Positions 39,201 through 52,959 of a stretch of DNA of 64,000 nt are shown piece after piece. Source of the DNA: Prostheceraeus crozeri (taxonomy: Eukaryota > Platyhelminthes > Polycladida > Euryleptidae). The stretch lies in contig CAJQUW010004618.1 of the NCBI GenBank assembly GCA_907163375.1, positions 62,001 through 126,000 on the forward strand. The letters are read 5' to 3'. Position 1 is the stretch's first letter; the number at the start of each line of letters is the position of its first letter. The notes beneath the pieces are model-generated. The model saw only the letters and a program-made list of their open reading frames with translations, was not told where the DNA came from and did no database searches. The translations under genes were made by a program, and so were the position numbers.

Positions 39201-42200
39201 TCTCAGGCTTGCCACTGATTAAGCAAGAAGTACAGGAATGAATCCCACGGCTCAATGCTGACACCAACAGCGCCCTCGTCACCAGTAGTGGTATAGGAGA
39301 TACGCATAATCAACAAGTCAAAAATACAATGAGGCGAGCTGCAATGCAGGCGCAGACTCGGAAAATCCAACTGCATGTACTGGTGCGGCAACCTCTGGAA
39401 ATCCAAGAAAAAGGACGCGACTATCAGTGATTCCTGAGAGATCCGTATACATTGAAAGCAACTCTGACGTTGAGAAAACCAACTATTGTGTTGTAGATGA
39501 GGAAGACCATTCAATTTGCAGCATTGTGGAAAGTCAATGTCCCCCAGAGGTCATCAATTAGGCCCTCTTTGATTGTTCATTTCCTGTCTGACAAAGAAAT
39601 GGCATCCTATGTGTGCATGGTGAAGCACGCGGATCAATGCAGAATTTGTCCTAGATGACGAGTGTGCAGTTGTTGCCTCCTATAAGGAAGTAACGAAGTG
39701 CATGTCAAACAATAGTAGTATTCAGCGACAAACCGAGATAAGGTCAAAGGCCTGCAGCCGGAATTGAAGAAAGAAGTCAGATTCGATGGATATCGAAATT
39801 GAAGAGCAAGCTCCCAGCAAGTGCAATTTCTACGATGATCATTGGTTTCAGGTCAATGCCGGATGAAAGCACCGGTGCCACGGCTGTGTATCACGGTTTT
39901 TCGTCATAATGGATTCAGAGATAGATGGCATTGGACCTACTTGATGCAACGGCTGTGTGGAATGTAGTTACCGGTTTTTTTAATACCGTAATAAATTGTA
40001 GAGTTAATTGTAGTAGTAACTCGCAAGAACCACAAATCCCATTTAAGCAAAATCCAGCCAAGTGAAGTTATGAATGAAAGCTATATTCAAGCAAGTTAAT
40101 CAATCATTTACAGCCATATGCACCGTTCAAGGAACCTGAGCGCAAGACGCAAAATTGTAAATTTTAAAACGTCTCTAAGTAACAATAGCTGGTACTCAAG
40201 CAGCTAAAATTGTAGTAAAGTCAAACAGGAGCATTAATTTTGGATACCACATTTTCCCTCCTTTTTCAGAAAGGTGTACATTGACTATTTCTGAACGCAT
40301 TGACTATTGAACGCACAGGCCAATGTACACAAACAACCATCGCACTCTTCCGCTCACACCGGTGGTTCACTTTGGGAACTCTCCCGCTTGAAGGACGATA
40401 AAAATCATAAAAGGGTTTGTAGCTTCCACTTACACCTTTGGTTCACTTTGTTTAAGTCTTCCCCCTGTAGAAGTACGATCGGCACCACAAAACAAAATGA
40501 TTCATAAGGCGATCGAGCCTTCAGAAAACTGCCTCATCGATTACTTGGCAACGTGATCTCTAAGGTATGACGGTCGACGTCGATCCCCACTCGAACGACG
40601 TAGAGGCTGAGACTTGAAATTCTTGCTGGTATCAACGGTATACATTGTACTTTCATCGGACCGTTAATTTACTGTCATGGGACTGGAAATAAACGTCATG
40701 TCATGGTCATCATTGGTTATAGACTATTTAACTGTGAGAACTATGTTTCTCGTGCTGATGCAAAATCCGTCGTTCATCTTGACAATGAATGGACCAAATA
40801 CTTTGAGCAACTTTCATGTTCGCCCCTTCTTAGTTATAACATGCTGACTTTCTCCATATGGCGTTTTTGCACGTCGTCTTCGATCTCTAGCACATTCAGC
40901 ATTTGCTTCACTTTCTGATCTCTAAGTTTTGGCCCGCTTCTGTTTCAATGTCGCGTTTTGTAGAAATGATGCCTAAGTTTGTCTTCACCTTGCACGATAG
41001 CATCAACTCAGACGGCATATTGCCCGTCGAAGAACGCATATTTGCATTGTAGTTCTATAAGTAATTGTAGATAATTTGTTCTAGTTTACAGACGCTTTTA
41101 ACAGATGTTCCAACGAGTAATTTATTCAGATTCTTATTAACCCGTTCCACGTTCCCGCTATAAATGTTCATCATCATCATAGCATTCCCTCCCTGAATCG
41201 ACTATATGGACACAAAAAGTAGCTTCAAAAATTGCTTGTTGTCGGGAGTTCAAAATTCGCAAAACAAGTGAAATGAAAATATGATGCATTAATATGCATT
41301 ATTTCTGGATTCCACACTATATCATGCGTTATTTTGTCCATATAGTCCCATCAACCGGCATATGGCATCTGACAACTTGGACGTCTGCTATTCCAATATT
41401 TTTTAGTCAAGCAATTCAACTGATGAGCCTAATTGCGCACTTCAATTCTTGATAAATCAAATTTGTGTACTTTCTGATTATTAGGCTGCATCGATCCCAC
41501 TGCTAGCAAAAATCTAGGGCGTGTCTTCTTGACAATGGGTACGAAAAACGTTTGATCAAAAAGACGGGAATAGTGAAAGTGTTGAGGGAGTTATCGCAAA
41601 ATTCTTTGTAGATAGTTTCATGAAGATGATTACCACACACGGTGAAGAGCCGATATTTTCGTTTTTAATAGTAAAACATGCGTGGCAACACAATAAATTT
41701 GTAAATGATAAAATGTGGATGGACAGTTCCAATGTCACAGAAGCACTGTAGAATTGGTTATGGATTTACATAGAATTTTGATACGTCAGACTCAGAAATT
41801 GATTCAGTATTTCCACCTAAGTTCGATTAATTGGAAAAGTAAGGCAAGGAGACAAGAGGGACATGGAATACAATTATGGAATTGTGAACAAATAAGACAC
41901 GCTGACAACCAGCAGGTTGTTACCGAAATACTTTTTTAAATATATACAAAAGTGCATGTGAATAAGGAAATAAGTGCAACATTCTCAATGTTTGAATGAA
42001 TTTTTCTGTTTTCTGACTTCATCTTCCAGGGCTGACTTGCGCGGATTTTTCGCATGGTAAAAATTACCTGCATCCACTTGCAATCCTAGATATCCCGATT
42101 TCAACGTCATCATGTGGCAGAAAGCATTGCAATACAAATTACCATAGGATGCTGCACAATAGTGCTTATTGAAATTGAAAAATTAAGGAAATTGAATTAT

Positions 42201-44520
42201 TAAGGGCCATGGCTTGATCAATTTCTTTAAATGCCGCAGTCTTGCAAATAGATGCCTTTTAGGTTATTGTGAAACTTGAATCCTAATCTGCACAGGCACA
42301 TAACAAGTCATTGGAAAGTGAGCTCTTATTTTGAGCTTTTTGATAACACCGTAGAATCCAATTATTCTCGCTCCACTCATTATCATAGCTTTGCATGGCT
42401 GACAGTCTTCCATTGCCATGTATAATCCGGACAAGTGTCATGGATAAATTGAATGATGTTCACATTTGGCTTGTCACTCCTCTTTCAGAGATGGAATTTG
42501 TGCATTCAAATTCGATCGGTGAGACAGGAACAAGGAAAAAAAACAAGTTGAAACATGAAATTTTCCTTATTTCTCATATTTTGCGTACTTGTCACACTCA
42601 GGGTCATGCTACCTCGATTTTCTGCCAATTTATGTTTTGTTTGTTTATTGAGATTCATTGATGATGTTCTCACCTTGGTGATGGAAGACACCAATAGTTT
42701 TTAATATTTCACCATGTGATTGTAGAAGTTGATAGCTGTGGTTCTTCAGGAATTATTTATATTCTCAAAGTGATGAATTTATCACAATGTATAGTAAATT
42801 TTGTTTGTGGAGTATGTCATCTGTCTTTCAAGACATTTTCACATAAATTAACAGATGTTTCGTTGATAAAGGATAATGCTGGCGTCCATGTGACTTTTTT
42901 ATCTGGTTCAATATCCACTGTCGCGTCGCCGTAAATGCCCTCATTTCTACCTAGAAAGTGAAAAGGTTTTCAATTAATTGCTTTGCAAGCACGAATCTAA
43001 CGATGCTTATGTCTATATGTTGCGCGTCTATATGTCTTTGAAGTTGCGCAACAAGACTTGTTGGCCGGTAAACTCATTTTTGTTTTACAGTCTTTCCTAT
43101 TTCCTCAAAATCCGAAATTAGACAGTTTTATTTGCAGAATTAAGGCCTTCCAATTTGACTGTGAAACACCATTGAGGTTGGAGCACATCAACTTCCATCC
43201 TAGCACTCCAAATGAAGATGGCATTGAGTTGACTGCTGCGGTTCATAGTTTGGCCTCCAAGAAATGTCAAGCTGAATATGAAGTTGAGCTGGATGGCTAA
43301 ATGCAGCGAAATGTGTATAGATTACAAATTCGAAATTTGAAGACTCAAGACGTTCGTGATTAGCTCAAAAATATTCATGGTGCCGGTGGCTCATATCTTC
43401 TAATGCAAAGAAGTTTTCCGATATCCTCGTCGAGGACAAATCAGTTGTTTCCAAATGGTTGATATCCAGAGATGTTGAAGTTTTTGAATGCAGTATACTT
43501 TTCGGTTTGAGCTGTGTAGAAACTATCATTCGTTTGAGTGATTCAGAAACTAAAGTCTTGGATATTTTGTGTCATAGACTTTGATTCGCTGAGTATTTCT
43601 GTGTAAAAAGTTAAGAAAAATGAGGACAGAAAGTTAATTTGGAGTCTTTGTAGCGAACGCACAGCGCGAGAGACAACCTTCTTGCCTGACGCTAGGAGAA
43701 AGAATGACTCTAGGCTCAGTAGTAGTTTGAGTAGTTGTAGTAGTAGTCATTTGAATGGTGACATTTCTTCATTTTGCATGCAGCTTTTCGAAAGCGGTTG
43801 ATTGTTATGAAACTTACTTTCCCTAACCACATGATTGTATGTTGCATATTATTCATATTTACATGAAAATGTATTTATTCAAGTCCATTAAACGAATGCG
43901 TATGATTTCCTGTGTTTTTTAGTGCGAATGGGAGTGATTATTCCATGTCGGCCTATTGATTCAGGCGATCAACAAGAAAATTAATGTCCTTTGCACTACT
44001 TCTTGACCATCTGTGTTGGCAATGATACATGGAAATCTAGTTGAAAAATGTAGATTTAGGTCACATCTCGAACAGAACCATCGAGGTTTCATAATGCACT
44101 ATCTATAGGCAGAATTTTTGTTTTTCTGTAAATAAATAGTAACAGAAAAAAATTAGCCATAGCTGCTGAGAATTAAATAATAACTTGTTGCTCTATCTTT
44201 CGCCAACTGACCTTCTCCAGATTTGCAGTTTTGCATTAAACTTGGTTTGTATATGAAGTTGCATCTCTTGAAAAAGCCTGTTGGCGAAAGCCAGTGGCCG
44301 GTTGCACTAAACTCGAAGGATTTTATCTTGTTTTATTTCATCTTCTAGGAGATAAAATAATATGTTTGCCCTGTTAACTTAGAATCGTTCGATTGCAGAA
44401 ATAGACAGATAAAGTGATATAATCTCGAGATAAGATAATATCGTTGCACTAGCATGAAACAGCAGATATTATTTTTAAGTACATTCGTGTGTGTCACTGA
44501 CGTGAACAAAAGTAGTATAT
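39201..44520. other. Duplicated DNA without recognisable genes (left copy)
   Basis: Frames are at most about 105 codons and none shows a known domain. Two imperfect units of about 65 bp (CTTCCxCTxACACC...GGTTCACTTTG) lie at about 40347-40470. A stretch near 41535-41750 reads as a possible decayed coding fragment (HGEEPIFSFLIVKHAWQHNK) that I do not recognise. Palindromic GATAAAAT/ATTTTATC sequence lies near 44320-44360. Confidence 0.45.
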
Positions 44521-44586
44521 AGTGTGACATCCGGCGCGACGCTTCGCTTCGCTTTGCTTCGCTTCGCTTGCGCCGGATGTCACACT
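44521..44586. repeat. GC-rich hairpin at the element's left edge (left copy)
   Basis: AGTGTGACATCCGGCGC (44521-44537) pairs perfectly with GCGCCGGATGTCACACT (44570-44586). The 32-base loop is made of CGCTT/GCTTT repeats. It starts with AG, as Polinton termini usually do, so it may be the left terminus. The matching right terminus lies outside the window. Confidence 0.8.
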
Positions 44587-44955
44587 TTTGCGGGTTTTTT
44601 CAAAATTTTCAAAAAATCAAAATTTCAAAAATTTAGGTAGACTTCAAATTTCACGTGGCCGAAGGCCGAAGGGGCGAAAATCTAGGTAGTGACAAATTTT
44701 CAAAAAAATCAAAATTTCAAAAATTTAGCCGGTCTCAAAATATCACGTAATCTCAAATTTGAGAATTACAATTTTCACCCTTAAAATCATGACCGTTCCA
44801 GGACACCGAAAATCATAAAAGTTAAGAATCACAAATTTGAGAATTACAATTTTTACCTTGAAAATCATGACCGTTCCAGGACACCAAAAATCATAAAAGT
44901 TGAGAATTTCAAATTCATGAATTTTATCCATCTTTCAGGTTTTTTAAAATATATC
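44587..44955. repeat. Left subterminal repeats (left copy)
   Basis: Two copies of a block of about 40 bp with CAAAATTTCAAAAATTTAG (around 44615 and 44708) are followed by two 78-bp tandem units starting CAAATTTGAGAATTACAATT (44754 and 44832). The region has no coding capacity and ends just before the first gene. Confidence 0.75.
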
Positions 44956-44981
44956 ATGTGACTAATAATATTTCTTTAAAA

Positions 44982-45659
44982 ATGGAAGAAACAAAAGTGG
45001 AAGAAACCGCAAGAATATATCCTTCGTTATCATATGAACGTAGTTCTACTTTAATGGACATTGAAAAAATGAATAAAGAAAAACACAAAGATAGAGTTAG
45101 GTATATGAAAGATAAGGAATCTCAATTATTATTAAGATTAGAGCATTATAAAAAGTTAAGAAAGAGATGGTCTAAAGTTAAGAATGTAACACAAGGAATT
45201 GGCATATTCTTCACAATAAGTTTAGGTGCTTTAACAATTGTTATATCTTCAGGTGTTTTAGTAATTCCAGTAGTTGCTACAGCTTTAACAGGTACGGGTG
45301 TTTTTGCAACTTCACTTGTTACAATGTTAGATAAATCTTTAATAACTAAGAAACGAAAATCATTAAAAACTAAGCATTTACATATTAAAGAAGTCTATGA
45401 TAAACTACATTACTACTTTCAAAGAGTATGTGATGATAATGTTATTACGTTAGATGAGATTGAAAAATTTGATCAAATAGCTAATGAAGTAAATCAAACC
45501 TTTCAATTACAGTCCGAAAAAGTTGATGATAAGAATAAACAGGATGGCAAAATTTCTAGTGATGGTAAAATTTCTAATGAAGAAAATGACAAAATTTTTT
45601 TAGAAGAGCTAAAAACTTTAAGAGAAAATTTAAGCAAAACTTTATTAAACAAAACTTAA
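44982..45659 (+). CDS. Two-helix membrane protein of the virus-like element (duplicate copy)
   Basis: Duplicate of the gene at 52960-53637 and identical in protein sequence as far as I can tell. It is stranded next to a truncated second gene because only the left end of the element was duplicated. See the entry at 52960 for domains. Confidence 0.7.
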   Translation: MEETKVEETARIYPSLSYERSSTLMDIEKMNKEKHKDRVRYMKDKESQLLLRLEHYKKLRKRWSKVKNVTQGIGIFFTISLGALTIVISSGVLVIPVVATALTGTGVFATSLVTMLDKSLITKKRKSLKTKHLHIKEVYDKLHYYFQRVCDDNVITLDEIEKFDQIANEVNQTFQLQSEKVDDKNKQDGKISSDGKISNEENDKIFLEELKTLRENLSKTLLNKT

Positions 45660-45780
45660 AACGAGAAAACTTTAAACGAAAAGATGTCAGACAACAAAGC
45701 AATAAAAAAATAATTTGTTCAGTAAAATGTTTTTGCTGTATTCCAATGTTACCACAAAATTCAAATATTATATTTTAAAA

Positions 45781-45930
45781 ATGGATAAAATTAGAGCTGA
45801 TAATTTTAAAAGAATAAAACAATTAGAAGAGTTAATAAAACAAAGAAATATTATGAAAGAAAATCATCTTCAACATAGAATGATAAAAGCTGGCATTCAA
45901 TCTGATATGTTTGAAAAAATGCAGCAAACT
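45781..45930 (+). pseudogene. Beginning of the second element gene (duplicate copy)
   Basis: Matches the first 50 or so codons of the gene at 53759. The duplication unit ends inside it. It is a fossil fragment with a predicted coiled coil only. Confidence 0.8.
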
Positions 45931-46329
45931 ATTATTGGAATTTATCAATTGCCAGGTTACTTGTCTTGTCTAAATATATATATATATATATATATAATAA
46001 AATTTCACAATCTCTACTAACAACCTGCACTTAAAAAAAGTTCATGTTAGATTCAGACTAAGATTGTCTCTGAGAAACTTCCTAAGAATTTATTATTCAA
46101 CTTCGGGTTGTATAAAAGGCTGTTCCAAATCGAGGTGGCTGGGACATTTTGTCCAGGTGTCAGTTTATCCTTATTTTTGCATATAATTTGCATTTGCGCT
46201 TTTTATTCTTAATGATTTCCATATGTAAATGATTTCTTGGATAAATAGTCCGCGTAATAGGGTGCCCGTGTAAAAGTATGGTCAACTAAAGTAATGGTCC
46301 TTCCCCTTGAGATATACAATGTCATGATG

Positions 46330-47180
46330 ATATAAGAAGCGTGCCATTGGAGACAGAAATTATCCGAACTATTTGGCAAGTGATATACAAGGTACCTTGA
46401 ATGCAGCAAGAAATGGGATACTTAAACATAGAAAGGCATCCGCACATTACGAGATCCCTAGATCGATATTGAAAACTAGGTTGAAAGGAACACACGTGAA
46501 TTCGATTGGCTGTCCACGAGTATTTTCAGAGGAGGAAAAATCATTTAAGTCACGCATGCTCCTTTTAAGTGACCGAGGATTCCCAATTAACAATTATATT
46601 TGAAAGCCATTATAGCTCCTTAACTCAATTGCGGAGGTGATGAAGTTGTACAGTTTCAAAGTCGGATCCATTCAGTGGATGAAATGATGGCGAGTTTTAT
46701 TAGGAGAAATCATCTTATGAGTCGCATTGCCGCCAACTCATAAAATGGACGAACCGAGGTGGCCGAAGTAAAGCATCAGCAACTACATTGAAAGCTTGAG
46801 TGAAGAATTGCACGACACTCCATCTAGCAACAGATGGAATTACGATCAAACAAATCTCGAAGAAGATCCACGAGGAAGATCATCGCAAAACACTTAAGAC
46901 ACAATAAACACTATCAAAATAGCCTTCTGTCATGTACTCAGGTAAAACCGCCGTGGTATTGATGCCACCGTCATTTACAAATCAAATCAAATGCCAATAC
47001 AAACGCACACCTTCAGGGTGGATGGATGGATGAAATAATATTGATTGTTTTATGAAAACAGCTCTTCCGACACTCAGAAAGCAGACTGGCAAGATGACAT
47101 TGATTTGTGTTGACCAGTCATCACATTTGAATGGATCAAAGATGGACTTGAAATGAAAAAATTCTCATTCCTATGGCTAG
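46330..47180 (+). pseudogene. Pogo-like transposase relic (right duplicate)
   Basis: Second copy of the relic at 38350-39200, with the same frame breaks and nearly identical sequence. The decay therefore predates the duplication. Confidence 0.75.
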
Positions 47181-50100
47181 TCTCAGGCTTGCCACTGATT
47201 AAGCAAGAAGTACAGGAATGAATCCCACGGCTCAATGCTGACACCAACAGCGCCCTCGTCACCAGTAGTGGTATAGGAGATACGCATAATCAACAAGTCA
47301 AAAATACAATGAGGCGAGCTGCAATGCAGGCGCAGACTCGGAAAATCCAACTGCATGTACTGGTGCGGCAACCTCTGGAAATCCAAGAAAAAGGACGCGA
47401 CTATCAGTGATTCCTGAGAGATCCGTATACATTGAAAGCAACTCTGACGTTGAGAAAACCAACTATTGTGTTGTAGATGAGGAAGACCATTCAATTTGCA
47501 GCATTGTGGAAAGTCAATGTCCCCCAGAGGTCATCAATTAGGCCCTCTTTGATTGTTCATTTCCTGTCTGACAAAGAAATGGCATCCTATGTGTGCATGG
47601 TGAAGCACGCGGATCAATGCAGAATTTGTCCTAGATGACGAGTGTGCAGTTGTTGCCTCCTATAAGGAAGTAACGAAGTGCATGTCAAACAATAGTAGTA
47701 TTCAGCGACAAACCGAGATAAGGTCAAAGGCCTGCAGCCGGAATTGAAGAAAGAAGTCAGATTCGATGGATATCGAAATTGAAGAGCAAGCTCCCAGCAA
47801 GTGCAATTTCTACGATGATCATTGGTTTCAGGTCAATGCCGGATGAAAGCACCGGTGCCACGGCTGTGTATCACGGTTTTTCGTCATAATGGATTCAGAG
47901 ATAGATGGCATTGGACCTACTTGATGCAACGGCTGTGTGGAATGTATTGACCGGTTTTTTTAATACCGTAATAAATTGTAGAGTTAATTGTAGTAGTAAC
48001 TCGCAAGAACCACAAATCCCATTTAAGCAAAATCCAGCCAAGTGAAGTTATGAATGAAAGCTATATTCAAGCAAGTTAATCAATCATTTACAGCCATATG
48101 CACCGTTCAAGGAACCTGAGCGCAAGACGCAAAATTGTAAATTTTAAAACGTCTCTAAGTAACAATAGCTGGTACTCAAGCAGCTAAAATTGTAGTAAAG
48201 TCAAACAGGAGCATTAATTTTGGATACCACATTTTCCCTCCTTTTTCAGAAAGGTGTACATTGACTATTTCTGAACGCATTGACTATTGAACGCACAGGC
48301 CAATGTACACAAACAACCATCGCACTCTTCCGCTCACACCGGTGGTTCACTTTGGGAACTCTCCCGCTTGAAGGACGATAAAAATCATAAAAGGGTTTGT
48401 AGCTTCCACTTACACCTTTGGTTCACTTTGTTTAAGTCTTCCCCCTGTAGAAGTACGATCGGCACCACAAAACAAAATGATACATAAGGCGATCGAGCCT
48501 TCAGAAAACTGCCTCATCGATTACTTGGCAACGTGATCTCTAAGGTATGACGGTCGACGTCGATCCCCACTCGAACGACGTAGAGGCTGAGACTTGAAAT
48601 TCTTGCTGGTATCAACGGTATACATTGTACTTTCATCGGACCGTTAATTTACTGTCATGGGACTGGAAATAAACGTCATGTCATGGTCATCATTGGTTAT
48701 GGACTATTGAACTGTGAGAACTACGTTTCTCGTGCTGATGCAAAATCCGTGGTTCATCTTGACAATGAATGGACCAAATACTTTGAGCAACTTCCATGTT
48801 CGCCCCTTCTTAGTTATAACATGCTGACTTTCTCCATATGGCGTTTTTGCACGTCGTCTTCGATCTCTAGCACATTCAGCATTTACTTCACTTTCTGATC
48901 TCAAGTTTTGGCCCGCTTCTGTTTCAATGTCGCGTTTTGTAGAAATGATGCCTAAGTTTGTCTTCACCTTGCACGATAGCATCAACTCAGACGGCATATT
49001 GCCCGTCGAAGAACGCATATTTGCATTGTAGTTCTATAAGTAATTGTAGATAATTTGTTCTAGTTTACAGACGCTTTTAACAGATGTTCCAACGAGTAAT
49101 TTATTCAGATTCTTATTAACCCGTTCCACGTTCCCGCTATAAATGTTCATCATCATCATAGCATTCCCTCCCTGAATCGACTATATGGACACAAAAAGTA
49201 GCTTCAAAAATTGCTTGTTGTCGGGAGTTCAAAATTCGCAAAACAAGTGAAATGAAAATATGATGCATTAATATGCATTATTTCTGGATTCCACACTATA
49301 TCATGCGTTATTTTGTCCATATAGTCCCATCAACCGGCATATGGCATCTGACAACTTGGACGTCTGCTATTCCAATATTTTTTAGTCAAGCAATTCAACT
49401 GATGAGCCTAATTGCGCACTTCAATTCTTGATAAATCAAATTTGTGTACTTTCTGATTATTAGGCTGCATCGATCCCACTGCTAGCAAAAATCTAGGGCG
49501 TGTCTTCTTGACAATGGGTACGAAAAACGTTTGATCAAAAAGACGGGAATAGTGAAAGTGTTGAGGGAGTTATCGCAAAATTCTTTGTAGATAGTTTCAT
49601 GAAGATGATTACCACACACGGTGAAGAGCCGATATTTTCGTTTTTAATAGTAAAACATGCGTGGCAACACAATAAATTTGTAAATGATAAAATGTGGATG
49701 GACAGTTCCAATGTCACAGAAGCACTGTAGAATTGGTTATGGATTTACATAGAATTTTGATACGTCAGACTCAGAAATTGATTCAGTATTTCCACCTAAG
49801 TTCGATTAATTGGAAAAGTAAGGCAAGGAGACAAGAGGGACATGGAATACAATTATGGAATTGTGAACAAATAAGACACGCTGACAACCAGCAGGTTGTT
49901 ACCGAAATACTTTTTTAAATATATACAAAAGTGCATGTGAATAAGGAAATAAGTGCAACATTCTCAATGTTTGAATGAATTTTTCTGTTTTCTGACTTCA
50001 TCTTCCAGGGCTGACTTGCGCGGATTTTTCGCATGGTAAAAATTACCTGCATCCACTTGCAATCCTAGATATCCCGATTTCAACGTCATCATGTGGCAGA

Positions 50101-52499
50101 AAGCATTGCAATACAAATTACCATAGGATGCTGCACAATAGTGCTTATTGAAATTGAAAAATTAAGGAAATTGAATTATTAAGGGCCATGGCTTGATCAA
50201 TTTCTTTAAATGCCGCAGTCTTGCAAATAGATGCCTTTTAGGTTATTGTGAAACTTGAATCCTAATCTGCACAGGCACATAACAAGTCATTGGAAAGTGA
50301 GCTCTTATTTTGAGCTTTTTGATAACACCGTAGAATCCAATTATTCTCGCTCCACTCATTATCATAGCTTTGCATGGCTGACAGTCTTCCATTGCCATGT
50401 ATAATCCGGACAAGTGTCATGGATAAATTGAATGATGTTCACATTTGGCTTGTCACTCCTCTTTCAGAGATGGAATTTGTGCATTCAAATTCGATCGGTG
50501 AGACAGGAACAAGGAAAAAAAACAAGTTGAAACATGAAATTTTCCTTATTTCTCATATTTTGCGTACTTGTCACACTCAGGGTCATGCTACCTCGATTTT
50601 CTGCCAATTTATGTTTTGTTTGTTTATTGAGATTCATTGATGATGTTCTCACCTTGGTGATGGAAGACACCAATAGTTTTTAATATTTCACCATGTGATT
50701 GTAGAAGTTGATAGCTGTGGTTCTTCAGGAATTATTTATATTCTCAAAGTGATGAATTTATCACAATGTATAGTAAATTTTGTTTGTGGAGTATGTCATC
50801 TGTCTTTCAAGACATTTTCACATAAATTAACAGATGTTTCGTTGATAAAGGATAATGCTGGCGTCCATGTGACTTTTTTATCTGGTTCAATATCCACTGT
50901 CGCGTCGCCGTAAATGCCCTCATTTCTACCTAGAAAGTGAAAAGGTTTTCAATTAATTGCTTTGCAAGCACGAATCTAACGATGCTTATGTCTATATGTT
51001 GCGCGTCTATATGTCTTTGAAGTTGCGCAACAAGACTTGTTGGCCGGTAAACTCATTTTTGTTTTACAGTCTTTCCTATTTCCTCAAAATCCGAAATTAG
51101 ACAGTTTTATTTGCAGAATTAAGGCCTTCCAATTTGACTGTGAAACACCATTGAGGTTGGAGCACATCAACTTCCATCCTAGCACTCCAAATGAAGATGG
51201 CATTGAGTTGACTGCTGCGGTTCATAGTTTGGCCTCCAAGAAATGTCAAGCTGAATATGAAGTTGAGCTGGATGGCTAAATGCAGCGAAATGTGTATAGA
51301 TTACAAATTCGAAATTTGAAGACTCAAGACGTTCGTGATTAGCTCAAAAATATTCATGGTGCCGGTGGCTCATATCTTCTAATGCAAAGAAGTTTTCCGA
51401 TATCCTCGTCGAGGACAAATCAGTTGTTTCCAAATGGTTGATATCCAGAGATGTTGAAGTTTTTGAATGCAGTATACTTTTCGGTTTGAGCTGTGTAGAA
51501 ACTATCATTCGTTTGAGTGATTCAGAAACTAAAGTCTTGGATATTTTGTGTCATAGACTTTGATTCGCTGAGTATTTCTGTGTAAAAAGTTAAGAAAAAT
51601 GAGGACAGAAAGTTAATTTGGAGTCTTTGTAGCGAACGCACAGCGCGAGAGACAACCTTCTTGCCTGACGCTAGGAGAAAGAATGACTCTAGGCTCAGTA
51701 GTAGTTTGAGTAGTTGTAGTAGTAGTCATTTGAATGGTGACATTTCTTCATTTTGCATGCAGCTTTTCGAAAGCGGTTGATTGTTATGAAACTTACTTTC
51801 CCTAACCACATGATTGTATGTTGCATATTATTCATATTTACATGAAAATGTATTTATTCAAGTCCATTAAACGAATGCGTATGATTTCCTGTGTTTTTTA
51901 GTGCGAATGGGAGTGATTATTCCATGTCGGCCTATTGATTCAGGCGATCAACAAGAAAATTAATGTCCTTTGCACTACTTCTTGACCATCTGTGTTGGCA
52001 ATGATACATGGAAATCTAGTTGAAAAATGTAGATTTAGGTCACATCTCGAACAGAACCATCGAGGTTTCATAATGCACTATCTATAGGCAGAATTTTTGT
52101 TTTTCTGTAAATAAATAGTAACAGAAAAAAATTAGCCATAGCTGCTGAGAATTAAATAATAACTTGTTGCTCTATCTTTCGCCAACTGACCTTCTCCAGA
52201 TTTGCAGTTTTGCATTAAACTTGGTTTGTATATGAAGTTGCATCTCTTGAAAAAGCCTGTTGGCGAAAGCCAGTGGCCGGTTGCACTAAACTCGAAGGAT
52301 TTTATCTTGTTTTATTTCATCTTCTAGGAGATAAAATAATATGTTTGCCCTGTTAACTTAGAATCGTTCGATTGCAGAAATAGACAGATAAAGTGATATA
52401 ATCTCGAGATAAGATAATATCGTTGCACTAGCATGAAACAGCAGATATTATTTTTAAGTACATTCGTGTGTGTCACTGACGTGAACAAAAGTAGTATAT
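47181..52499. other. Duplicated DNA without recognisable genes (right copy)
   Basis: Same content as 39201-44520. No additional feature is seen in this copy. Confidence 0.45.
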
Positions 52500-52565
52500 A
52501 GTGTGACATCCGGCGCGACGCTTCGCTTCGCTTTGCTTCGCTTCGCTTGCGCCGGATGTCACACT
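52500..52565. repeat. GC-rich hairpin at the element's left edge (right copy)
   Basis: Exact duplicate of the hairpin at 44521-44586, with the same 17-bp arms and CGCTT-rich loop. Confidence 0.8.
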
Positions 52566-52934
52566 TTTGCGGGTTTTTTCAAAATTTTCAAAAAATCAAA
52601 ATTTCAAAAATTTAGGTAGACTTCAAATTTCACGTGGCCGAAGGCCGAAGGGGCGAAAATCTAGGTAGTGACAAATTTTCAAAAAAATCAAAATTTCAAA
52701 AATTTAGCCGGTCTCAAAATATCACGTAATCTCAAATTTGAGAATTACAATTTTCACCCTTAAAATCATGACCGTTCCAGGACACCGAAAATCATAAAAG
52801 TTAAGAATCACAAATTTGAGAATTACAATTTTTACCTTGAAAATCATGACCGTTCCAGACACCAAAAATCATAAAAGTTGAGAATTTCAAATTCATGAAT
52901 TTTATCCATCTTTCAGGTTTTTTAAAATATATCA
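52566..52934. repeat. Left subterminal repeats (right copy)
   Basis: Duplicate of 44587-44955. One of the 78-bp units is a base shorter here. Confidence 0.75.
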
Positions 52935-52959
52935 TGTGACTAATAATATTTCTTTAAAA

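Larger units (their letters stand above)
37948..45930. repeat. Left copy of a 7.98-kb tandem duplication
   Basis: Starts at GAATTTATCAATTGCCAGGT and ends in GCAGCAAAC within the second gene of the virus-like element. It matches 45938-53907 base for base except for about 15-20 substitutions, two single-base length changes, and a shorter (TA)n tract (37984-38016 here, 45974-45996 there). The copies are joined head to tail with about 7 bp between. Confidence 0.95.
44521..45930 (+). mobile_element. Left-end portion of a Polinton-type virus-like element (duplicate)
   Basis: Contains the terminal hairpin, the left repeats, the first gene and the beginning of the second gene of the element seen in full at 52500 onward. 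It is present only as part of the 7.98-kb tandem duplication, so it is a fossil fragment and not a separate insertion. Confidence 0.85.

Noticed and set aside
45966-46020. End of a longer reading frame in the left copy past 45930
   Set aside because: Codons past 45930 are (TA)n repeat sequence from the start of the second duplicate, not part of the viral gene.
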